Below, piece after piece: positions 58,003 to 64,000 of a stretch of DNA of 64,000 nt (the stretch's first letter is position 1; every line of letters starts with the position of its first letter). Origin of the DNA: Defluviimonas aquaemixtae. GTDB lineage: Bacteria > Pseudomonadota > Alphaproteobacteria > Rhodobacterales > Rhodobacteraceae. The stretch is taken from NCBI RefSeq assembly GCF_900302475.1, contig NZ_OMOQ01000001.1:620001-684000 (forward strand). Reading direction: 5' to 3'. The notes under the pieces were generated by a model. That model ran no database searches, was not told the origin of the DNA, and saw only the letters and a program-made list of their open reading frames with translations. The position numbers and the translations under genes were made by a program.

Positions 58003-58440
58003 ATGAACGACAAAAAGCGCGAGGTCGCGCGGCAATTCATCGAAGCGATTCCGCATTCCCGCGCGCTCGGCATGGTTCTTGACGCGATCGGCGACGGATC
58101 GGCGGTGATCTCGATGCCCTACGATGAACGGCTCGTCGGCGACCCGCAGACCGGGGTGATTCATGGCGGCGCGGTCTCGGCGCTGATGGATACCTGCGGC
58201 GGCGCGGCGGTGATGAGCCATCCGAGCGGCCCGATCGGCACGGCGACGATCGATCTGAGAATCGACTACATGCGACCGGCGCGTCCCGGCGACCGGCTTA
58301 CGGCGCGCGCCGAATGCTATCACGTCACTCGCTCTGTCGCCTTCGTGCGCGCCACCGCCCATGACGAGGACGACGACCGGCCCGTCGCCACGGCGACCGG
58401 GGCCTTCACGCTCGATCGACCGGCGGAGGACAAGGCATGA
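58003..58440 (+). CDS. PaaI-family (hotdog) thioesterase 1
   Basis: 145 residues. Hotdog-fold thioesterase with the signature GVIHGGAVSALMDTCGGAAV and RIDYMRPARPGDRLTARAEC. Such enzymes hydrolyse acyl-CoA or aryl-CoA thioesters. Its stop overlaps the next start as ATGA, so two thioesterases and the MATE gene form an operon. Substrate unknown. Confidence 0.9.
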   Translation: MNDKKREVARQFIEAIPHSRALGMVLDAIGDGSAVISMPYDERLVGDPQTGVIHGGAVSALMDTCGGAAVMSHPSGPIGTATIDLRIDYMRPARPGDRLTARAECYHVTRSVAFVRATAHDEDDDRPVATATGAFTLDRPAEDKA

Positions 58441-58961
58441 GCCCGCGCCCCAAGCCCGAGCCCGTCCAGGTCGTGAAGGAACGCCGCGACTCCGCGCTGA
58501 ACGCGCTCGTCCGGGGCGTGCCCTACATCCGCTTCCTCGGGATAGAGTTTGACCGGCGGGGCGACGAACTGACAGCCGTCCTGCCATTCGCGGAGAAGCT
58601 CATCGGCAACCCGATGCTGCCGGCGATCCACGGCGGGGTGACGGCGGCGTTCCTCGAGGTGACCGCGATCATCGGATTAAGCTGGACGCTCGTCTGGGAA
58701 GAGATGGAAAGCGGCCGGCTCGATCCGCGCAGGCTCGACCCCGACCATCTGCCGCGCCTGCCGAAGACCATCGACTTCACCGTCGACTACCTGCGCACCG
58801 GACTGCCGCGCGACGCCTATGCCCGGGCGCGCGTGAACCGGTCGGGGCGGCGCTATGCCTCGGTTCATGTCGAGGCGTGGCAGGACAACCGCGCGCGTCT
58901 GTTCGCCCAAGGCACGGGACATTTTCTGATGCCAGAGGGCGGGCTCATGCGGAATGGATGA
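58437..58961 (+). CDS. PaaI-family (hotdog) thioesterase 2
   Basis: 174 residues with the same fold as its neighbour: PAIHGGVTAAFLEVTAIIGL and DFTVDYLRTGLPRDAYARAR. It differs by an N-terminal extension and an insertion after the HGG helix, so the pair is divergent and may form a heteromer. It overlaps the MATE gene by eight bases. Confidence 0.88.
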   Translation: MSPRPKPEPVQVVKERRDSALNALVRGVPYIRFLGIEFDRRGDELTAVLPFAEKLIGNPMLPAIHGGVTAAFLEVTAIIGLSWTLVWEEMESGRLDPRRLDPDHLPRLPKTIDFTVDYLRTGLPRDAYARARVNRSGRRYASVHVEAWQDNRARLFAQGTGHFLMPEGGLMRNG

Positions 58962-60258
58962 GATCACCCACCGGCGCGTTCTGAAGATCGCGCTTCCCAT
59001 CGTCCTGTCGAACGCGACCGTGCCTTTGCTGGGCGCGGTCGATACCGGCGTCGTGGGCCAGTTGGGCGAGGCCGCGCCGATCGGCGCGGTGGGCATCGGC
59101 GCGGTCGTGCTGGCCTCTGTCTACTGGATCTTCGGCTTCCTTCGCATGGGGACCTCCGGCCTCGTCGCGCAATCCCACGGCGCGAAGGACCCCGCCGAGA
59201 CCGGCGCGCTCCTGATGCGGGCCTTGATGATCGGCGTGGCGGGCGGGCTGATCCTGGTCCTGCTCCAGGCGTCCTTGTTCCGCGCGGCCTTCGCGCTCGC
59301 CCCGGCTTCGGAGGAGGTCGAGCGGCTGACGCAGGGCTATCTCGCGATCCGCATCTGGGGCGCGCCCGCGACGATCGCGCTTTACGCGGTCACGGGCTGG
59401 CTGATCGCGGTCGAGCGCACGCGCGGCGTACTCGTGCTGCAGCTCTGGATGAACGGGCTGAACATCGCGCTCGATTTCCTGTTCGTCCTGGGTTTCGACT
59501 GGGGCGTCGAGGGCGTCGCCATCGCCACGCTGATCGCCGAGTGGACGGGGCTCGCGCTGGGGCTCTGGCTATGTCGCGACGCCTTCGCGGGCGGTCAGTG
59601 GCACGATTGGGCCCGCGTGTTCGACCGGGCGCGGATCCGGCGGATGATGCAGGTCAACGGCGACATCATGGTCCGCTCGATCCTCTTGCAGGGCGCGTTC
59701 ACGACCTTCGTGTTTCTAGGCGCGCGCTTCGGCGACGTGACACTCGCCGCGAACCAGGTGCTGATCCAGTTTCTCGAGATCACGGCCTTCGGGTTGGACG
59801 GCTTCGCCTTTGCGGCGGAATCGCTTGTCGGCCAGGCGGTCGGCGCGCGGTCGGTGACGTCGGTCAGGCGCGCCTCGGTCGTGGCGAGCCAGTGGGGCGT
59901 CGGCGGGTCGGTGGCGCTTGGGCTTTTCTTCTGGTTCGCCGGCCCCTCGATCATCGACCTCATGGCCACCGAGCCGGAAGTGCGGCTGGCGGCGCGGGCC
60001 TATCTGCCGTGGGTCGCGCTCGCGCCCATGATCGGCATCGCGAGCTGGATGTTCGACGGCATCTTCATCGGCGCGACCCTGTCGCGCGAGATGCGGAACG
60101 CGATGCTGGTATCCGTCGCGATCTATGTCGTGGCGCTTCTCACGTTCCCGGGGCCGCTCGGCAACCACGGGCTCTGGGCGGCGCTGATGGTGTTGAACCT
60201 GGCGCGGGGGGCGACGATGGCGGTGCTGTACGGGCGGGCGGAGCGGGCGGCGGCGTGA
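58954..60258 (+). CDS. MATE-family efflux transporter
   Basis: 434 residues with about twelve membrane helices arranged as two repeats (first half starting EITHRRVLKIALPIVLSNAT). MATE proteins export cationic compounds using Na+ or H+ gradients; the DinF-like subgroup is suggested by length and by QVLIQFLEITAFGLDGFAFA. Coupled to the thioesterase genes by an eight-base overlap. Substrate unknown. Confidence 0.9.
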   Translation: MDEITHRRVLKIALPIVLSNATVPLLGAVDTGVVGQLGEAAPIGAVGIGAVVLASVYWIFGFLRMGTSGLVAQSHGAKDPAETGALLMRALMIGVAGGLILVLLQASLFRAAFALAPASEEVERLTQGYLAIRIWGAPATIALYAVTGWLIAVERTRGVLVLQLWMNGLNIALDFLFVLGFDWGVEGVAIATLIAEWTGLALGLWLCRDAFAGGQWHDWARVFDRARIRRMMQVNGDIMVRSILLQGAFTTFVFLGARFGDVTLAANQVLIQFLEITAFGLDGFAFAAESLVGQAVGARSVTSVRRASVVASQWGVGGSVALGLFFWFAGPSIIDLMATEPEVRLAARAYLPWVALAPMIGIASWMFDGIFIGATLSREMRNAMLVSVAIYVVALLTFPGPLGNHGLWAALMVLNLARGATMAVLYGRAERAAA

Positions 60259-60262
60259 CCGG

Positions 60263-60310
60263 CCGGGGGCGCTGCCCCCGGACCCCCGAGGTACTTGGGC
60301 AATGAAGAAG
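60263..60310 (+). repeat. Hairpin plus dispersed GAGGTAYTTGGG repeat, copy 3
   Basis: A perfect hairpin with arms CCGGGGGC/GCCCCCGG (60263-60281) is joined to GACCCCCGAGGTACTTGGGC then AATGAAGAAG (60281-60310). It lies between the convergent MATE and ArsC-like genes and probably acts as a terminator for the former. Copies 1 and 2 are at 48546-48577 and 53419-53447. Confidence 0.7.
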
Positions 60311-60311
60311 C

Positions 60312-60659
60312 TCAAAAGAGGGCGAGCGCCGATTCCGGCGGGCGGCCGAGCGCCGCGCGGCCCGCATGCAGGACGAGGGGGCGTTCGATCAGCGCGGGAT
60401 GGGCGGCCATCGCGGCGATGAGCCGGTTATCGTCGCTATGTGTCGTCAGGCCGAGCTCCTTGAAAAGCGCGTCCCCCGTGCGGACAAGCGCGATGGCGGG
60501 GCCGTCGAGTGCCTTCAGCGCCGCGCGAATCTCCGCCTCTGACGGGGCGTCGGTCAGGTAGAGGCGGATCGTCGGCGCGATGCCCCGGGCCCGAAGCAAC
60601 GCGAGCGTCTCGCGCGATTTCGAGCAGCGCGGGTTGTGCCAAATCTCCGTCACAGCCAA
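60312..60659 (-). CDS. ArsC-family arsenate reductase-like protein
   Basis: 115 residues of the glutaredoxin-linked ArsC fold. The catalytic cysteine is in [20 protein letters not shown]. Arginines expected to bind arsenate are present in [13 protein letters not shown] and in the [17 protein letters not shown] stretch. No other ars genes are nearby, so the YfgD-type housekeeping variant is also possible. It overlaps pyrD by ten bases. Confidence 0.88.
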   Translation of the reverse strand: MAVTEIWHNPRCSKSRETLALLRARGIAPTIRLYLTDAPSEAEIRAALKALDGPAIALVRTGDALFKELGLTTHSDDNRLIAAMAAHPALIERPLVLHAGRAALGRPPESALALF

Positions 60660-61708
60660 TCCGTCCGTCCCGTGCCGACCGCTTGGGCCACGGTGGCGAA
60701 ACCCTCCCGCGCAAGACGCGCGTCGATCCCCTTGGCGATGTCGGTGACGAGCGAGAGGCCGTGATAGACCATCGCCGAGTAGAGCTGGACCGCCGAGGCA
60801 CCTGCGCGGATCTTCTGCCAGGCGTCCTCGGCCGAGCCAATCCCGCCCACGCCGACGAGCGGCAGGCGGCCTTCGGTCAGCGCCGAGAGGCGGGCGAGGA
60901 CGCGGGTCGAGCGGTCGAAGAGCGGCGCGCCGGAGAGGCCGCCCGTCTCGCCCCGGTGACGGCTTGCCAGCCGGTCGCGCGCGAGCGTCGTGTTCGTCGC
61001 GACGATGGCGTCGATGCCGGAGGCGAGCGCGACCTCGGCGATGTCGGCGAGTTCGGCTTCGGTGAGGTCGGGGGCGATCTTGAGGAAGACGGGGATCGGC
61101 CGGGCGAGGGTGTCGCGGGTCTCGATGACGCCCGCGAGCAGGGCCGAGAGCGCGGTCTTGCCTTGCAGGTCGCGGAGCTTTTCGGTGTTGGGCGAGGAGA
61201 CGTTGACGGTGACGAAGTCGACATGGGGACCGCAGCGCGCGAGCACTTTCGCGAAATCGGCCGCCCGGTCGGGCGAGTCCTTGTTGGCGCCGAGATTGAG
61301 GCCGACGGGCACCCGGCGCGTGACGGTTGCGAGCCGCTGGGCAATCGCCTCGGCGCCGTCGTTGTTGAAGCCGAAGCGGTTGATGACGGCGCGGTCTTCG
61401 GTCAGCCGGAAGAGCCGGGGCCGGGGGTTGCCGGGCTGCGGCCGGGGCGTCGCCGCGCCGAGCTCGACGAAGCCGAAACCCGCGCGGGTGAGCGCGTCAG
61501 CGGCTTCGGCGTTCTTGTCGTAGCCGGCGGCGAGGCCCACGGGGTTCGGCAGGTCGAGACCGGCGAGCCGGGTCGCGAGGCGGGGCGTCGTGCAAGGGCC
61601 CGGCAGCGGCACGAGCCCGGCTGCGAGCGCCCGGAGCGAGAGGCCATGCGCCGTCTCGGGATCGAGCCGGTGGAGCGCGAAGAGGCCCGCGCGCTCGATC
61701 AGCGTCAC
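60650..61708 (-). CDS. pyrD: Dihydroorotate dehydrogenase (quinone)
   Basis: 352-residue class 2 enzyme, membrane-associated, oxidising dihydroorotate to orotate with quinone in pyrimidine synthesis. Signatures are [59 protein letters not shown] (catalytic serine class) and [20 protein letters not shown]. The N-terminal hydrophobic helix is short. Overlaps with both neighbours (4 and 10 bases) indicate one operon: DUF952, pyrD, arsC-like. Confidence 0.97.
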   Translation of the reverse strand: MTLIERAGLFALHRLDPETAHGLSLRALAAGLVPLPGPCTTPRLATRLAGLDLPNPVGLAAGYDKNAEAADALTRAGFGFVELGAATPRPQPGNPRPRLFRLTEDRAVINRFGFNNDGAEAIAQRLATVTRRVPVGLNLGANKDSPDRAADFAKVLARCGPHVDFVTVNVSSPNTEKLRDLQGKTALSALLAGVIETRDTLARPIPVFLKIAPDLTEAELADIAEVALASGIDAIVATNTTLARDRLASRHRGETGGLSGAPLFDRSTRVLARLSALTEGRLPLVGVGGIGSAEDAWQKIRAGASAVQLYSAMVYHGLSLVTDIAKGIDARLAREGFATVAQAVGTGRTDWL

Positions 61709-62043
61709 AACACGCCCTCGGGAAAGATGTGGCCCGTCGCGCCGAGGGGGAGCGACTTGTCCCAGACGACGTCCGCGAGCCTTAGTTCACGGTAGAGATG
61801 GGGAAAGAGCGCCCCGCCGCGCGACGGCTCCCATTTCAAATCGCCGCCGAGCGGGGCGGCCTCGACGGCGACGAGGACGAGGTCGCTTTCCTTGGCGAAA
61901 TGCTTTGACGCGGTTTCGGCGAGCTGAGGTGCGGTCGAGAAATGGATGAAGCCGTCGGCGAGATCGACCGGTGCGCCGAGGGTCTCGCCCGCGGCGCGGA
62001 ACGCATCCCATTCGGAGCGGCGGAGGATCTTGAAGATCAGCAT
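61705..62043 (-). CDS. DUF952 protein
   Basis: 112 residues from the ATG at 62043. The DUF952 pattern is clear: [40 protein letters not shown] and [20 protein letters not shown]. The fold resembles glutathione S-transferase-like or ADP-ribose-type binding domains in some structures, but no activity is established. Frame upstream of 62043 is open but lacks family similarity. First gene of the pyrD operon. Confidence 0.92.
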   Translation of the reverse strand: MLIFKILRRSEWDAFRAAGETLGAPVDLADGFIHFSTAPQLAETASKHFAKESDLVLVAVEAAPLGGDLKWEPSRGGALFPHLYRELRLADVVWDKSLPLGATGHIFPEGVL

Positions 62044-62195
62044 TGCGTTCTCTTGCCCGCTCGGGCCATGCCGGTCAATCCCGCGCCGTCCTCGGGTCGA
62101 CATGAAATGGCGGCGCCCGGCGCGCCATGGGCTTTGACACATGCCCGCCAAACCCTCAGTCTGGCGGGATAAAGTTCCAACGGGAGATTCCAGCC

Positions 62196-63722
62196 ATGAT
62201 GATCCGTGCACGCCGCATTGCTGCGATGCTTTCGACCGCGGCCGTACTCGGCGCAGGCGCCTTAGCGCCCGCCGGAGCCGAGACCGTGACGCTAACCATT
62301 CTCGGCGTGGGAGACACCTACAACTTCGCCGAGGAGGACGGGCGCGGCGGCTTCGCGCGGCTCAACGCCGTCGCGAAGGCAGAGCGCGAGGCCAACCCGA
62401 ACACGCTCTACGTCTTTGACGGCGACATGCTGTCGCCCTCGCTGCTCTCGGGCTTCGACAAGGGCCAGAACACGATCGACCTCACGAACCTCGTGCCGTT
62501 CGACATCGCCGTGCCAGGCAACCACGAATTCGACTTCGGGCCGGAGAACTTCATCGAGAAGATGAAGGCGTCGAAATATCCCTGGGCGGCAATCAACATC
62601 ACCAACGCCGACGGCTCGCCGATCGAGGGGCTGGGCGGCGTGATGGTCAAGGAGGTGGGGGGCCTCAAGGTCGCGCTCATCCCGGTCGCGCAGGACACCT
62701 CGCCCGAGGTCTCCTCGACCGGCGATCTGAAGTTCCTGCCGACCGTCGAGACCGCCGTCGCCGCCGCCAGGCAGGCGCGCGACGAGGGCGCCGATCTCGT
62801 CGTGGGCGTCGTGCAGACCGATATGTCGAACGACCGCGAGCTGATCCGCAGCCACGCCTTCGACGTCATCATGTCCGGCGACGACCATTCCTACGCCACC
62901 GCCTACGATGGCGTGACGGCCTATGTGGAGACCTCGATCGACGGCCAGTTCCTGTCGCCGATCGACCTCATCGTCGAGATCGGCGAGGACGGTGACGGCA
63001 AGCGCACGATCGACTGGGTGCCGAATTTCCGCTTCATCGACACCGCGATGGTGGAGCCCGATCCGGAGAGCCAGAAGCTTGTCGACGAATTCCAGTCGAA
63101 GCTAGACGAGAGCCTGGGCGTCGAGATCGGCGCGACCGAGACGATGCTCGATTCCCGCCGCAACGTGATCCGGGCGGAGGAATCCGCGATGGGTAACCTC
63201 ATCGCCGACGCGCTTCGTGACGCGACGGGGGCGGATGTGGCGATCACCAACGGCGGTGGTATCCGGGGCGATACGACCTACGATCCGGGCACGGTGCTCA
63301 CGCGGCGCGACATCCTGACCGAGTTGCCCTTCGGCAACGTGACAGTGGTGACCGAGCTGCCGGGGTCGCAGATCCTCGCCGCGCTCGAGAATGGGGTGAG
63401 CGAGGTCGAGAACGGGGCGGGGCGCTTCCCGCATGTCTCGGGGATGAGCTACGCCTTCGATCCATCGGCGCCGGCGGGCTCGCGGGTGTCGGAGGTGATG
63501 GTGGGCGCCGCGCCGCTCGATCCCGACGCGGTCTATTCGGTCGCGACCAACGACTACATGCTCGGCGGCGGCGACGGTTATTCGGCTTTTGGCGGCGGCA
63601 AGGTGATCGTCAACGCCGGCAACGGCAACCTGATGGCCAATGACGTGATCGACTACATCGCGAATGCCGGCGGGGTGACCGTGGACGTCGAGGGGCGGAT
63701 CAAGAATCTCGGTGCGAACTGA
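62196..63722 (+). CDS. Secreted bifunctional metallophosphatase/5'-nucleotidase-like protein
   Basis: 508 residues from the ATG at 62196 (CGGGAG upstream). A signal peptide (RIAAMLSTAAVLGAGALAPA) targets the periplasm. The N-terminal metallophosphatase domain keeps FDGDMLSPS and VPGNHEFDFGP, and the C-terminal 5'-nucleotidase domain keeps ESAMGNLIADALRDATGADV, TNGGGIRGDTTYDPG and GGGDGYSAFGGG. Several usual metal histidines are replaced: the DxH motif reads GVGDTYNF, the T-H motif reads VVQTDMSND, and the GHxH motif reads SGDDHSY. It probably degrades nucleotides or sugar nucleotides outside the cell, perhaps with changed metal use. Confidence 0.9.
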   Translation: MMIRARRIAAMLSTAAVLGAGALAPAGAETVTLTILGVGDTYNFAEEDGRGGFARLNAVAKAEREANPNTLYVFDGDMLSPSLLSGFDKGQNTIDLTNLVPFDIAVPGNHEFDFGPENFIEKMKASKYPWAAINITNADGSPIEGLGGVMVKEVGGLKVALIPVAQDTSPEVSSTGDLKFLPTVETAVAAARQARDEGADLVVGVVQTDMSNDRELIRSHAFDVIMSGDDHSYATAYDGVTAYVETSIDGQFLSPIDLIVEIGEDGDGKRTIDWVPNFRFIDTAMVEPDPESQKLVDEFQSKLDESLGVEIGATETMLDSRRNVIRAEESAMGNLIADALRDATGADVAITNGGGIRGDTTYDPGTVLTRRDILTELPFGNVTVVTELPGSQILAALENGVSEVENGAGRFPHVSGMSYAFDPSAPAGSRVSEVMVGAAPLDPDAVYSVATNDYMLGGGDGYSAFGGGKVIVNAGNGNLMANDVIDYIANAGGVTVDVEGRIKNLGAN

Positions 63723-64000
63723 AGCCCTCGGGCCGCGGATTAGCGCCCTGTCGCATTCACGGCGCTGTGCCGCGCGCGCGGACCGACCGAAGCAGGATAG
63801 CGGTTGGCGGGCCGGTCGCTCGGCCCGGCAAGACCCGAGCCAAGAGGGTCCGCCACGCGGAACTCTCGCGCCGCGCCTGAGGGTGCCGCCACCCGCCCGC
63901 GGGCCGTCTGCCGTGAATGGACTTGATTTTCGCGCCTTACGGGTTCATTAAGCTTCCGCGACGTTGCCTCTTTCGACCACTGTCTCCTTAATCGGCCTCA
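63723..64000. other. Intergenic tail of window
   Basis: No credible gene. The right end becomes AT-rich (TTGATTTTCGCGCC, GGTTCATTAAGC, CTCCTTAATC), which looks like a promoter area for a gene beyond the window; I cannot identify it further. Confidence 0.3.

Overview
The window is a 64 kb stretch of high-GC chromosome (roughly two-thirds G+C) from an alphaproteobacterium, most likely a member of the Rhodobacteraceae (Roseobacter/Rhodobacter group). The support is gene content and order: split glyQ/glyS with a small membrane-anchored gene between them, malic enzyme fused to a phosphotransacetylase domain, PhoX, prpE preceded by TTTGCAAA-type sites, a DmdB-like acyl-CoA ligase, MerR-linked acyl-CoA dehydrogenase, and several small lipoproteins of this family. 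Gene density is high, with many ATGA/GTGA overlaps. I see no tRNA, rRNA, CRISPR array, transposase, integrase or prophage.

Layout. 1-4.4 kb: the 3' part of a membrane hybrid histidine kinase (HAMP-PAS-HisKA-HATPase-REC-REC-HPt), then an unusual protein joining a receiver domain and HAMP-like linker to a complete EamA/DMT transporter. 4.4-8.9 kb: a MarR regulator divergent from a second EamA transporter, then two tandem TrkH potassium-transport subunits. 8.9-17.5 kb: a secreted trypsin-like protein that has lost its catalytic triad, glyQ-small gene-glyS, an exo/endonuclease/phosphatase-family protein and lepA. 17.5-22.3 kb is the accessory part: a low-GC orphan gene with a HEPN-like motif, palindromic repeats, small secreted proteins and lipoproteins, and about 1.4 kb of mostly non-coding DNA with DnaA-box-like motifs and a possible small RNA. 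22.3-27.4 kb: an alpha/beta hydrolase, glyA, a multicopper oxidase and nadK. 27.4-30.4 kb: a cytoplasmic hybrid kinase and a LuxO-like sigma-54 response regulator. 30.5-36.2 kb: prpE, maeB and a VOC-bicupin protein.

36.2-40.9 kb is a compact nucleoside-salvage operon, cdd-deoA-deoB-add-upp, which strips and recycles nucleosides to ribose-phosphate, inosine and UMP. 40.9-48.5 kb: a SPOR-domain protein, a membrane protein, phoX, an acyl-CoA ligase, a third EamA transporter and a sulfotransferase. 48.6-56.7 kb is a fatty-acid beta-oxidation region (FadJ-type enzyme, cupin, thiolase, small protein, GST, acyl-CoA dehydrogenase, two MerR regulators). 56.7-63.7 kb: a heavy-metal (probably manganese) exporter behind a Fur-type box, two PaaI thioesterases with a MATE exporter, an ArsC-like protein, pyrD, a DUF952 protein and a secreted 5'-nucleotidase-like protein with altered metal ligands.

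The strongest candidates for something undescribed are the receiver-HAMP-EamA fusion next to its hybrid kinase, the triad-less secreted protease homologue, the LuxO-like phosphorelay outside vibrios, the orphan gene after lepA, and two families of short dispersed or tandem intergenic repeats. Functional statements rest on motif reading only; no database search was run.
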